DNA of 64,000 bases from assembly GCA_034509735.1 (NCBI GenBank), contig JACGWO010000001.1:10990854-11054853 (forward strand), read 5' to 3'. A program made the translations under genes and the position numbers. This document shows, piece by piece, positions 12,942-27,900 of this stretch. This stretch comes from Sesamum alatum (taxonomy: Eukaryota > Streptophyta > Magnoliopsida > Lamiales > Pedaliaceae). How positions within the stretch are numbered: the stretch's first letter is position 1; every line of letters starts with the position of its first letter. The notes under the pieces are model-generated. The model worked only from the letters and a program-made list of their open reading frames with translations, was not told where the DNA came from and made no database searches.

Positions 12942-15900
12942 CTACACTCGTGCCTTCTCCGGAAGCCGAGCCAGTTCCTTATCAGCAAAATGAAGAAGCC
13001 TTCTAAGTCTTAAAACCATGTCACAATGGAACGGTAAAGCGGATCTCCTCTCCAAGTATGCTGGACTAACTGTCATCCATGATAAAGAATGAAGCTCGGC
13101 TGCTATTGATTCGAGAATTATGTGAGTCTCCACCTCAAAATCTTTAGCATCGGAGTTCACACCCCTTCCGACCTGCTGCTTATTCACACCCTTAACTATC
13201 TTTTCTTGGCTGAAGTTATTACCTCCGTAATAGTCAACTAAACTAACGGAAAGAATTGAAGGCCATTCTTCTTTTGACAGGCTCCTACAGTCTTTCCTCA
13301 TTGAAGGTACAGCCTTTGAAACCACAAAACCAGTAGAGAGAGGAATTGCAGACCCTTTGCTATGTAGAAGATGGGCAAGAGGAGGGGAATCAGCAGTGAG
13401 ACATGTCGGGAGCTGAAGAATGGCAGGAGGCAGAAAGCGCATGCTTGGTGAAGGAATCAAAATATAGGATGCAGAAGTAGATCCAAGCGACTTCACAGGG
13501 GTATATCCCTCTAGATAGCCAGACTGGCTTGACGTGGTGCTAGCTTGACTAGTGCCTGCAACAATGAAACTCTTATTTTAGACAGCAAGGGTAAACAAAG
13601 TGCTGCTAATAGGTGCAGTGGCTTTGGAACCTCTGCTTCATAGATTTGCACAAGCAAGGCAGCACTTATCAGTGAATACGCTGAACGGAACAAGTATATC
13701 ATAGACCATGCCATACTTATCAGTGAATAGGCTTTAGCCACTGAGTTTTACTTCACCTTAAGTTCATATGCTTTTTGGTTTCCTCAAGGTCTTATGCTTT
13801 TCAGTTGTCAGGGTGGCATATTATTACCGTGGTCTAAGATGCAACAATGATCTCAATGACAATGAAATTTAGTTATTGTGGAAACCAAGGTGCCATATTT
13901 CTTGCCATGGATGCGGCAAAATGGTTCTTTGATCAATCTATCAATAGATCATCTCATAGAGGCAGTAGAAAGCCAGGGGTAACATTTAAGTTCTCACAAC
14001 CGGCCATTCACAATTTCGGTAACATGCTCTGGTGTCCGTCAAACCGAAAAAAGATGAGATAAATATGCACATACGATAACAAAATGCAATGAATCTGTTT
14101 TGAAGGTTAACATAGAAAATAAAGTTCAAGTCAAAGAGTAGATGATCCATACCAGGAAGTGTTGAATCTGCTTGCAAAACTAGTTGTAAGGAATGATCAA
14201 TTGAAACTGAAACAAAACTGATGCTCTGCACCCACTGCAGTAAGCCCTTCGAACTGTCCAACCCTGCATGCCCACCCATTAGCGGCTTCCTGGAGGAAGG
14301 TTGTCCAATGCCACCTTTCATGAATGCAGAAGCCTTAGGATGAGAAGTATACAATGGACTTGGTGAAGAAGGTAATGCTCTCTCTTGCATCAAACTCATC
14401 TCCTGTTGCTGCAAAGAATTCCCATTGCTACTAGGAGATATTCCATCAGGGAAGGATCGCCGCAGCTGCAGTGACCACTTTTTCACATCGGAACCCCCAG
14501 CTGAATACAAAGCTTTCTGCCACTCTGCAGAACGAAAATTTTCTTAAGATAGAAATCTAAATTGGCTTAAAAGAGAAGTCTAGTTGCCTTTTCCTAAGAT
14601 TCTCATGCAACTAGGATGGTAATATAAAAGCAACATATGAATGAAAACCAGACTCTATACATCAGCTTAGTGGGCATCACCACAGTGCATGTGTTAACAA
14701 CAATCACCCTAGAAAAACTGAATGGTGGACTACCAACCAGAACATTTTACTAAACTATATTATTCATGAAAGGTGCAAAATAATTCCTTCCTACTTATCT
14801 CATAAGTAGCAGCTGCAGTAATAAACCTATCAGGCCATATTACTAACTAGACAGCAAAGAGTTAACAGTTGGTACAGTAAATGAAGTGCTAAAACCGGTA
14901 CCCTGGCACTCGAGCTCAAAGAAGCATCCAATTCGAGTAATCACAAGATCTCTAGGCTTGGCAATGCCAACATCAGGAGAACAAGCCTGAAGAATCTGGC
15001 ACCCTTGTTGCAATATTTGGATGAAAAGGGATTGCAGACCCTTCGTGTCTTGCCGACTACTGATTCCTCCAAAGGGGTAAACATAACTGTCTAGCAATTC
15101 TCCTCTTGAATCTGTCCATATGCACACCATCCAACGCCAATCTTCAGTCCAACCATAACAACAATGCAGACTTGGGAGTGCTTTTTGATGGCCAGATCCA
15201 AAACCATCTGAATCCAGGGAGTCCGGCTGGGAAACGGGCCCATTATCTCCAGTTCCTGAAGAAGCAGAACTTTGCACAAAACTGGTACTAGCACAATCAT
15301 CTGATAGCAGCTTCGATGAATCAACTATATTTCCCGAGAAGGGAGAGAGTCCACGCTCTAAGGAACCAGGTTCTGCAAGAATAAAAAGTGGCTCAAACAA
15401 ACAACGAATTTCATCCAGAGGAAAGACATCTCCAGTTCTGTTGGGATCACATCCAAGTCCCCCACTTCTTGCTGTTTGCCAAGAGTTATCCCAAGCACCA
15501 GGTCTCAAGCTTGCGTCAAGTTCACTCTCTCTTTGAAGAGGAGGTCCCCCAATTCGGGGACCAACACAGTCCTTCCACATACCAGGAACTGGTGAAGCCA
15601 TTTGCATCAAGGCGGAATGAGATCTTCCTGGCACAGTTAATGATGGTGCTGTCTCACCTGAGGCTCCTCGGGAAATTCGTCTAGCTTTATTGTAAACGGT
15701 GAAAGCAATTTCCTTCAGGATGATGAGTTCATTTAGAGTGGGACTAGTAACCATAAAAATGGCATCAACTGTCACTATCTGCAATACTAACTTTGGGATG
15801 CTAAATCCTGTAAGAGTCAAAACATTTGAAAATGACTCGTCTACAGCTGCTGGGTAACTCAAGGCTTTTGCTACTTGGTTATGCATCACAGATCTCCTTT

Positions 15901-18900
15901 CTTTATCTGAAGATCGCATGACTGATCCAATAGCAATAGAAGATTCTACCACCGTCTGTAGAACTGCAAGAGGCTCCGGGAAGGGGCACACCACATAGAC
16001 TACCTGATCCCATAAAAAGAAACAAACTTCAAAACCAATAGCTGATGGCAATGCGTGCGATACAACGTGAAATCCAGAGAAGAGGAAGATTGAGGCAGCA
16101 AATGGATAGTTCCATATGACACGAACATCACATTTTGCACTTTCCAAAGTTAAACTATCCTGATATATTAAAATCCTCAACTTATACGGAAAGTAGAACT
16201 GTCAAAAGCTGAGCTTTTGAATTTTTATGATGATCAAGTGCTATGTACATTCCTGTTTAAGAGCCAACATGTGAATACTACTTCAAGAACATTAAAACCA
16301 AATATGACAAGAACAATAAAATGTAAACAAGATAGCAGAGTTCGAGGTTTACATGATGGTGATCTCCTGCAAGATAAGTTGCAAACTAGTCAACAGTATT
16401 ACACAAAGATACTGATATCGTGATATCTATTTATATGATTAAGTAACAAAAAGTAGGTCTCAGAAACAAAAAATATTTTCATTCAGAATAATATCAGAAA
16501 TAGTTGAACTATCACGTATTTATCATTATTTTATGTTACTGTATCAACTACAGAAAGAGCTCATAACAGTAAGGTAATGTACTGGGTTAGTTGTAAACAT
16601 AATTGTGACAGAACAAACATGATATGTATAAAAGACTTACAGTGCATTGTCCGCCATTTCCTTCTTTGGCATTCACTGGCACAGATGAACCAAGTTTCAA
16701 AGTTTTGAGAACCTTGGATAAAGTCTTTAGATAGCTAGTCAGATCCCAGCCATTCGACAGGCAGAGAAAATAATCACTGATTGATCCCAATATAGATGCA
16801 TTATTGGTCTCTATCTTCATTGATTGTGGGCAATCAAGAAGGACAAAGCCAGAAGGAGATATTTTCCCGGAATCTATCTCCATCTCATTTCCAAGACTTT
16901 GGGGTGCATGTGTTCCCAGCTTGCAGGTTTCATAAACTGAGATAGATAGAAGTCAGAAAATCATCGCAAGCCACAAAGCACTACAAAACAATTAGAAGAA
17001 GATACTTTTTCAAGTTTGAATTGCATGAATTTCCACAACATTTAGTATCAGGTGAACTCTATGAACATGGGCAAGCTGATGTAAAATCAAAAAACTTGGG
17101 TGTAAAACCAAATTACAGATAAGAACTTCTTCATTATGGAACTTAAAGCCAATGTCTACAAATAACGTTCTAGTTGAAAAAAAATTACAAATCAGGGAGC
17201 CAAAAATAAAGTTTTGTCCCAGCATGATGTCAACAAAAATCTTTAGTCGATTTGAGAAAGATCATAAACCCCTCACATGCAAGCGTATCTATCAGCCCAA
17301 AGAGAAGCCTTGCAAATACAGAAAACAACTAGGACCTAAGATAACACAGATAAGTTTATACTGAGTAACTTCTGTATAAAGATAAGGAGATTCATACTGA
17401 GGAGCACGTAGAAATTTTTGAACTGAAGATAAATGAGAAAAGCGAAACTAAATTGTAAAATTGCTGAAAGCATATCAGATCGACTTTTCAGAACTTTCCA
17501 AGACTATTTCATAAAAATCACAATTAGAAAAAGAAGAATCTCATATGCTACTCAATGCTATCATAAAATTAATGGAAATTCAAAGAAATAACTATGTAAA
17601 TTACGTCACTAACCAGTTCCAAGTTGCAGAAAAAAATCAGTAGCAGCTGTGGTCAGTGGATCTATATTTGGACAAACAACATAGTAGCTCATCTACCATA
17701 GAAACAAGAAAAGACATAAATCAGTCATTATCATAATTAAAATGGAACACATTAAAGAGCAGTTTACAGTGGCTCATCTACCAGAAAAACCAGAATAAGA
17801 TGTAACCAATCATTTTATCAGAATTAAAATGGAAAACGTAAAGAGCATTTCATGCAGTAGCTTGTCCACCACAGAACCATGAAAAGACATAAATCAGTCA
17901 TATTATCAAAATTAAAGTGGAAAAAGTAAAAGAGCAGTTCCTAAGCCTTGATAACACTGAAGAAGAGAACAGGGTTAGGGAGAAAGAAAGAAACTAGGTA
18001 GCTTAAAAGTTGACAATCTAACAATTAAACAAATCTTACATTTTTTGCAGTTGCATATGGTTCGAGAGGAGCCTTTTCCCAGACTTGTAAGGAACTAGCT
18101 GAGGTTTTGAGCCAGTCATCTTGGTACCTATTGCAGAAAATAACTTAATGCACATATTCTGTTCCATAAATAAAGCAGAAACCATATCCTAAGGCTGTAG
18201 GAGCAGTGGCACGTGAATGAAAATTTTCAACTTACCGCCTAAGTCACAGCTAAAAACTAGGGCATGGTACATTACAACTACACTGATTCACATGGTATGG
18301 AAAACCATTATTAGTGCAGAATCACAATTTATATGTAAAAACACCTCCAATATACAAAGCCCAAAAGATATATCAGAATGAAGTACCAAACTAATCAAGC
18401 ACTGAAATGTGATACCAGACACTATTTGACTACCCAGGCAGGTAGAGGCAGCCAATAGAAACCAAATTCATCACAAAGCTAGGCTATCAGAATAATCAGT
18501 ACTTGCTAAATTTCTCAGTAATCAGATATGATATAATAGAGGAAAAGTGAGGATTGCCTTCTCGGCTTCTAATCAAACATCAAGCTGCAGCCAAAGATTT
18601 TCAGCAGATATAGGTGCTGAATGAATCTGCATTGAGCTTCTACAAATGAAGGATGGGTTTTTGGCTGCATTGACTACTATATTAAACTTCGCCGACCGAG
18701 AAAGATATTTTGATGCCAGGAGGCACTATTATCATAATCTTTTTCCTAAAACGTATTCATTTTCTACCATGTCATGGTCGTCAAGGATAAAAGGAGTTCA
18801 ACACTTCAGAACTCAAAGACAAGTCTATAAAAATCAAAAAGGGAATGACACAGGCAACAAGAGAAAAGTGAAATGGCCAACATTCAGGTCTATTACTGGC

Positions 18901-21900
18901 GAACACAAGATTTTGTGAACTTAATTGAATGAGTTCATATTAAAGTATTCACCAGTGACATGAATCTGGAATTTGTGAGTGGTTCCAATGCAGAGCAGAT
19001 TCCATGTCTTCCAGGATTCAGATATTTTCAAGATTCTCCAAGTAGAAGGTATTCTCCCATTTTAAGTAATAGTTTATTGATTTGATATGTCTAGGATTGG
19101 TTTTGATAGCAAATAGGTAGAGCAATCTACTGACTATACTAGGACTTATGACTCTTGGAGCAAATACCAACCTCCCAATATTTTAACATTAATCCTACTA
19201 ACCAAAATTTTCACTCAACTATACCATGCTTGAGCTGTCCACCAATATAATCCAAGGTCTGATCTCAACAGAATCTACACGAGTGCAGGTTGTTCCCCTT
19301 ACCTTTCTTCAACGAGCATTTAGTAATTTGATTATGAACCCAGAATCTAAAAGAGCCAGTAGTTCATATCATGATTTCTTCGAATTATTAACTTATTGCC
19401 CATCCATACCCAGTCATATATCCACAGCCATAAGCTCCAAGGTTGTCTCCACACAAGCAAGGCAACATCCTCAAACATCTTTTGTAACAATTTCGCATAT
19501 TCAATTGCGTAAATAAAGATTTCTTGCTTCTGCCTCCAGAAGACTAAATGGCTCCTTTAGTAGTCCATGTCGAGACTCAATTCTCTTTTTGTCAAATTCA
19601 AAAAACCGAAAACGTTTCTGTAGGCTGAATATAAACTACTCCTTTCTCCAATGTGGACACATTAGGTTTATAACAAATTGCTTTACTCAAACAAGCGCAT
19701 GGACTTGGTCAAGTCTGCCATAAAAATAACAAGGAAATCATGCATACCCAACAAGTATGGAAGGAAATGGAACAATGGAAAGTGTGGGCCGAAACCGTAA
19801 GCAATGTTGCTGATCCAACTCCGATAGAGAAGTACCTGCCTCCTCCCCTCTGGTACCATCAGCTGTAACGGGAACTGCATTACTATCCAACAGGTAATAT
19901 AAGGTCAAAAAATCATCGGACTGTAAGCCTAATCATAACCATACCTTTCAGGCAAGACACTCCACCAGCAGATGACAAAGATGGGCTCATGGGTTCTCCA
20001 ACTGATAGAGTTACCGTACTAGAAGAATCGCGACATTCACTTGCACTTGCAGTAGACTCCGCAGAAAATCCATCGCAAGTCATTCCTTCATTGGATGGGC
20101 TACGGCCCCTACACCAATCGGTAACAGATAGAGGACCATCCACACTACTAAATGCAGATTTTAGGGCCAGTTTTATGTCTGACTGAAGCAAACTAATTGT
20201 CAAAGACGCCTGAACCTGAAAATATAATAGATTTTGTAAGAATCATTTATTGTCTCTATAACTGCTACGACAATCTAACAACTTTGATATAAATGGTAGG
20301 ACACTAGATGTACTTTAGCGGTCATCACACCAAGTTGCTATTCTTGAACAAGACAATGAAACTAATAATATTAACTGGGACATATATCAGAATCAACAGG
20401 AGTTCTGACCCCCACCCACTCTCAGGGAAAAAAATGCACACATGCTCATGCATATACAAGAATGTGGTAAGAAATACACAATTAATGATATGGACTAAGT
20501 ATTCAGAAGGAATTTCAACAAAAAGACAAAACAAGGCAAAAAGGACAGCTGAAATTAAAAGAAAATGGCAAATCGCTTTTTTCTGAGTGAATTAACTTCT
20601 CAATGTCAATAAATCAACCATTGGAAACAAAGTAAAAGCCACTGATAACAGAATCTTACATCATCAGTTAGTGGATCAACAAGCTCGACGCCAGCAATAT
20701 CCAGGGAATGACAAGAAGCCAAAAGTCCCCCACAACCAGCATGTACCATAGAGGGTCCACAGGAAAATCCACGCCTCCACTGCTCTTGAAGTGCAAGCCA
20801 ACCATAAGGACCATCACCACAATCAGCATCCAGAGCCACATCGACAAATGAAGTTGCTTGCTGGACAAGTAATGCAATGCCATCAAGAAGTTCCTGAAGC
20901 GGTTGTCGTCCATAAGAAAGCATGCTTTCTTCGATGAATGAATTATGTTGTATGGATGGACAAACTTCCATACTTGGGGCACTTGTTTTAGCAACTTTAG
21001 GAATTCCAACAGACCGCCAGACACCAACAGGGGCACTAAAAGGCCCATCTAGTATTCCTCCATCTATATCACCAGCCAGCCTTACCGGTATGATTTCTTT
21101 CTTCTTCACCTCAGATTTGATTGAAATATTGTCTACCATGGTGCTAGAATCAACATGGGCCTGATTTGGGGTGCTGTTTCCGGATAACCCACTCAGGCCA
21201 GCAGGTGATGGGCTGTTAGAAGACAACAGTGTGTGTCGGAGCCTACACATGGAAGACTGGGACATGAGGCATTCAATTTCTGTTGCAAGGACGGTCCTTG
21301 AGGTGGGAAGAAAAGTATCTTCTCTGACTGAGCCTTCACTGGCTTTAGTTGAGACATGATCCATATTTGTTTGACTGAAAACAGAAAATTGAGAAGATGC
21401 CACTCCAACCTCACTTTTAGGAAAGCTATTGTTACTTCCAGTAATATGCTGTCTTCCACTTTCAACATGCGTGTAATATTTCTTTGATCTTAAAACAGAA
21501 CTAGAGTCATTCCTTTCTGCACATGCTTTGATACTAGCAGGCAATATGGACTTCTCATCAGATCCATCGCAGCAAGGAGAAGAAGGTGGTGTTGCAGAAT
21601 ATACATAATTGTTCGAGCTGGAAGCAGAATCCACTTTGCCAGATTTTGGGACATACGGGCTTCTGAAAATGACCGAGGAGATCTCACTCTTAGGGGTTTC
21701 CACACCACCATATTCTGGAGCAAATGTCATGAGTGCTTCAGCCTTCACAACATGATCAAACTCGCCACTAAATGATGGCAGAGTGCTGGTAACTTGACCA
21801 GAAGTTGAGCTCTTTGTGGCTTCTTGACTTTTGCTTGCTAAATCTTCCATAGAAGCAGGGGCTTGGAGTTGGTTAAAACTATCAAAGGTCGGAAAACCTA

Positions 21901-24900
21901 CAGGCAAAAGCATCTCCCCTGACACATCCATCACAGAATTACTGGGGCTGCTAACCAACTCTCCACCCTCAGGTGGAGGAAACATGAGAGCCTGAGACTC
22001 AGCACTGCCTGGAGGCTTCATCATATAACAAGGAAAAACCAGTTTCAATCCAAATATTATTAACAGGGATTTTAAGATTAAATAAACATAATAGGTCAAG
22101 AAAATAATGTAATAATTTCAAGGCAGCAGTGTACTAGAAAACAATGAACTATAATTATTATGACCATAAATGTAAGGAAACTAAATAAAACTGCTAGCTA
22201 AAAGAATGGTATCAGGAGAGTACAAATCTTTCTAGCCACAAATCCACAAAATAAAGGTTGACTTGTTCTTAATTAAAAAAACATATACTAAAGAAGGCTG
22301 TGGGGCTGTATATAGCCCAAGAGGCGCTAATTATTTTTGCGAATGAGAAACAAGATACTGAATGTGCATGGCCATATGAACCTTGATAAATGAGACAGAT
22401 ATCGACCTTCACTGTCCAAACATTCAATCAAGAAGTCCAGTTCTTCCTCCGCCCATTTGGTTTATCATAGTGCTGACTCATCTATTTTGCTCAAGCTGCA
22501 TTCAAATATTTTGTCTCTCTTCTGTGCTTAATATAATTGATCTTCAACTAAACTTTGAACTTTTCATGGAGAAAGCTAAATTAAGACTGACGGGACGCTC
22601 TTACATCCTCAATTTTTACTCATTAAAAAATGAGTATATAAAGCAAGAAATTCTTTTCTTATATAAGCTGTCACTCAGCAGTTTGTACTGATGGGGACTT
22701 TTGACGCAGAAGGTAACTTGGGGTGACAGTATGCATAAACAGTTAGAAGCAGAAGGTCAAATAAGTGATTTGACCTTTTCCATCTAAGTGTAAACAAGTT
22801 CATGACAAAATCAATTAGGATGCATTTCTGTGACCTCTTTCTGTGATCATAAGGTTACATGTCAAAGTCAATTAGGATGCATTTCTGCGACCTCTTCTGT
22901 GACCATTTCAGTGGTCAGGAGATCATTCCAATTAGTCGCCTCTCTTCTTTAACATTTGCACAGCAATTCTATGAAGAAGTTCTTGATTTTTCAAAGCTAA
23001 AATACATGCACGCACCATTCAGAATTCACAAGCTTAACAAGCTAGCAAATTAACAACTAATAGAGATACTAGACCATTCACTCTACAATATTGCAGAGAT
23101 GTAAGATCATTATGCGCTAATAAGGGGATAAAAGGTAAGAATTACCTCTCCAAAAGGTAAAGCATCATTCTCAAAGAAGTCACCAAAATCACCAAACTCT
23201 GACAGCAGTGCTTGAATATCCATTCCTATGCCTCTATCATCATCATCCCAACCCCACTGGGATCCAACTTGTTCATTTCCAACCCCAGTAATGGACATGT
23301 TGTTGACTTCCATGGTACCATAATCACTCATCGAAGGATTTAAAACCATGCCTGCCTGGCCGAATGACTCTGATGTCCCAGTTCGTGGCCTTTTAGAACC
23401 CTGAGCAAGAAATAAAAATGATATCATCCAACTCTCCCAAATACGAAATGTCACAAAATCAAACTGAAAGGTACCAACTACACTTCCTGCAAAAAGGAAA
23501 AAGCTACTATTCCTGCATTGTGAGATATCTACTTCAGGTTAACAGAATGGCTGAGCGTAAAAGTGACAAAATGAACATAAAGAAGCCAGCTATCCAAAAA
23601 TAAAAGTAGCAATCAACTCCCGAAGAAGACAGAAAGAAACATACACTCCAAGGAGAAAAGAAATGGAATGTTATGATGTGTATTTGACTAGATTTCTGCT
23701 TTGCACTTGTTATCATGAGTAGATATTGAAGTCGTCCATTGAGAAAGAAATCAACAAAGACATGTAGGTATGTAAAGGGCGTATTGATCTCTGCTACTGT
23801 TGCCATGGAGGTAATCTAACTTGACCAAATATAACAATGTTGATGCAGCCAGCTCAAATTCATTTTGAGATATACATTCCTGTTAGGAGTTGCTATAACT
23901 AAGTGCAGCAAGAAGCAGCTTAGTACTTATTGTCCACTATGGAAATAGAGTATTGCTTGAACATCAGCAGTCCAAGTGGCTTTCTCATGCATTACGGTGA
24001 ACATCTATGAGGCTGTTGCAATCTTTGTAAATGTGAAAATAGAGCCACTTCGCATATAACCCAGTTCCATGGAGAATCAAACATTCTGGTACTACAAAAT
24101 ATCAGTTGCATATTGTACCAGGTCAAGTTGTTCTATAGACACTTCTATAGGGATATAGTCGAAATTAATATAAAGTTTTTATCTAGAGATGCAGCCCAGA
24201 GCATGTCAATAATTTCGAATTACATTATAGTTTATTAGTTATCTATTATGAGATTTTTTTTTGTTTTCCGATTATTTGGTATGTTGTTTCTATCACTCAT
24301 CATGACAACAAATTAGCATACACTATGACAAGAAAGATTGTTAACCATAATATTTTACCCACTTAACAGTTCTGCAAGGAGAAGATAGCAAATCACAGTG
24401 CCCTTGTCTAAGTTACTCACTCTCTTATCTACTAGATTAATAAGATTGAAAATATCAGCTGTAAGATGTATTCCGAGGCTCATTCTCTTTCTATTGCTAT
24501 TGGTCTAGAGGGTACCAGTTGCTATATTCCAAGCCCTCTTCGGATTAAGCCACATAGATGGTATTCAAGGCCTGTGTAGCAATGCAAATCAGATTGAATA
24601 TTTTGTGCATGGCTAATGAAAGAAGCGCCGGCAGCATTTTAGAAGTGTTAGTTACAGCTTGATCAAGGTAACAACTCATCATTCTTCTTTAAGTACGACG
24701 AAATTTATGTCAAAGTTAAAGCCTAATCCAAAAGGAAAAACAAAAAGAAGAAAATAGTAACTAAATTAACCATCTACATGCACTAACACAAACTTCTTGA
24801 TTAAAGAAAACAAACGTTCTTGCACTTTTCCATTTCCTCAAAATCATAAAAGAGTTACCAACTGGAGGCCATCGTTTTGCATTTGGCCCAACGAAGACAA

Positions 24901-27900
24901 ACCAGACTGTCTGGACATTAACGAATCTGCATCCGCCTCAGGATCACCTGGGCCCAGGGTCTTGGGCTCACTGTCGCTCGAAGAACTACTTATGCTGCAG
25001 TTGCTGCTACTATTACTGTTACTACTGCTACGATAACCATGCTGAGAGCGAGTTCCACTAGGTTCAAGAGAAGATTCACCCCTTGAATCTACCTTATCAT
25101 CACTGTCAAAACCAAAACTAAGTGAAAGCACAAACTCAGGGATGGATCTAAAACAAAGAGTATGAATATCAGGAAATAGATAAATGGGAAATTTGTGGCC
25201 TAACCAATGCATAAAAAGTGATGATCCCGATAATGCCGGACCAACCCAGTTTTGCAGCCAGAATCTGAAGATTAGATATCTGTTGTTAGTTGACTGTTGA
25301 AACAAGTGTCCATGACAGTGAACAAACAGAACCAACTCTAACCATTTTATATAAATATAATTAACTCATCTCTAGGCAAACAACATATAAAATGTTATTT
25401 ATCATCCTAGTCGGGCGCATTAAAATCAGTAAGTAAATATTTTCCCATGGTTAAAATAGTGCAAATTAATTCCTCGATTTAACATCAATTTATTAGGGGG
25501 TGACAGTGGGAGTGAAGGAATGAAAACAGGTAGGCAGAACATAAATCTGCTGAATGGGAAACGCAAGAGGGCTAGGCCAAGTAAAATGGAGTAGTGTGTA
25601 GTGTCATAGCCACTACCCACTCCAGTGTCTCAACACAGTAGATGCCCTAGAATTGATAAAGTAGCTCAACACATCAAATCAACCTGAAACCCAGTTTCAA
25701 AGTTAAGTCTCCATCTTCTACCTAATTGTCTTCTCACTCGTTTGCGCCTGCATCAACATCCCCCACACCGCTCACCAATCGAAAAGAAAGAAAAATAAGA
25801 TGTGCTGAGAGTTCCCTAGGGCATGTGCTTTGGTCCACCTTGCTAACAAAACCTACTCATGAGTTTCCAATTTTTCCCAATTACTGAGGTGGTCCTGATC
25901 AAGAAATTAGCATGATACTATCTCGCAAGATATATGGGACATAACACATCCCTAAATAACCACAAAATGCCACCCATTAACAAAAGATAATGCAACCAGA
26001 ACTTGCCATATTTCATCAGAGATAGTAATACCTCTTCAGAGACGATCTTGCAAAAGATGTTTGCATAACTGGAACAAGTACAGCCTCAGCTGGATAAACA
26101 AACATTTTTTCACAAACTAGGTGCTTGTCTGAGGGCCACCTCTGAGTACCTCTTCCGAGAGCTGGGGACTCTGTACTATGTGTCTGAGGCAAGTTAACGT
26201 GCGAGTTTACATTTTTTGGTACCACCTTGTCATGGCAACCAAGGGTCACTTCAACATAGCAGTTTTGTCCCCTCAGTTGACCAGGTAACCCAGTACCTTG
26301 AGCAACGAGGTAGGGAAGACCTACAATTCCATTTGAACCTCTAAACTTGCCGGCGCTGTTGAAATACATAAGAACAGAGAATAAACAGAAAGCCAACCCA
26401 TTATTAAAATTGAAATTGACAGTACACCACTTACCAAATAAATCCTAATATTGAGTGAAGAGAAGCTAAAATGCCATGAGCAGGAATATGAACAACGTAG
26501 GTGCAAATTAAAACTAATAATGAACAAGTCTATCATGCATCTCTGAGTATAGTTCATCTCACCTCAGATACACTTGCTTCACAAGATCGCCAGGACAACA
26601 TCCAGTGAGTTTCCCACGCATTCCATGAGGGGAGACAACAACTGCATAAACATGCATCACAAGAGTCTGAGGGGTTAAGTAGATCACTTTCACGCTGCTA
26701 AGACAATAGTAGCTTTATATATGGCAAAGTGCATAAATAACTAAAACAACAGTCCACTTGATCCTACATGTTGCAATAGCTCTTTAAACTGTCAAGGGCA
26801 GTAGGAGTGAGATTAAGAATTTCACAATAAAATGAGAAAGCAAGAGGGAGGTAGAAATTTTAGATTGTTAAATAATGAGGGAAATAATGGTACAAAAAGA
26901 AGTTTATGAAAGGAGCGGCTGCATTCTGAAAACGTTACTTCATTTGGCATCAGACAACAAATATAAGACATATTTGAGGCACCATAGCACAGATATCAGC
27001 TCATTTTTCTATTTTTCTATTTTCGTTAGTAATTCCAACACATTTACAAAATAAGATCTCACTCATGCAGTTGATATCACTATAAAAAGCAGATATTTCT
27101 ACCAGAAACCAGACCTGAAATTCGGTCAGTGGAACGCCTACAAGAACTGCTGACGAATGGTTCAATGTCACCACTTGAAAGCGCTCGAACATGCCTAAAA
27201 GTGAGCAAAAACAAACATGGACTATGTGTGTGAAGCAAAGCTAAAAATATAGCAGTTTTTCAAAGCTGATAAAAGGTACAAATAGAATAAAAGTTTGAGA
27301 GTGGGAAAAAAGGAACTTACTTGGCAGATACAATAACATGAACAAATATTGCCTCTTCTGTTGCAGCAAAAATAAACTCCGCCACAGGTTGACCCCTCCT
27401 ACACAGCACCAAGACATCAACTTCAGAAAAGGCTTTATACATTAAAACTGTCTCGCAACTTCTCAAAGGCAATGAGTTCATGGCTCAGACAAGAATGCAT
27501 TACCTAGATGCAAGGATTATACTGCAAAAATGGAAATTAGATTCTCGGACGTGATTAAATTGAGTTAGTTTTGCCACCAGCAATGATCTAGGTTAGAATT
27601 GCAAACAGTATGGAATAAAGCCTGAGCAGAATTCATTTCATCTCTTAAGTCAATCTCAAGAATAAATTTCCCAAGCCAAAGAGAAGTTAATTTAGAGGCT
27701 TTATATGCTCCTTTTTCATGTCACATTTAACACTTAGGAAACTAGTATAACTTAGTTATAGTTTCCAAGACAGGGCCTTTGTTTCAGAATATTCCAACTG
27801 TAGCCTCTGTTTTTTATATGATAATTAGATAAAGAAATCATGTTACTCGAAATCAAACAAAGAAGGCAAAGTTCTAATAAATAAATAGCATCAAGCAAGG

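Noticed and set aside
15091..15684. ORFs on both strands within MED13 exon 16003-14902
   Set aside because: Alternative frames of a confirmed MED13 exon.
18646..19516. ORFs of 90 and 96 codons inside a MED13 intron
   Set aside because: No domain, no start or splice context, unremarkable composition. Could be old transposon sequence but I cannot show it.
25141..25150. Alternative acceptor for the MED13 exon beginning 25117
   Set aside because: Joining there to the donor after 25205 gives a TGA at the junction, so 25117 was chosen for the model.
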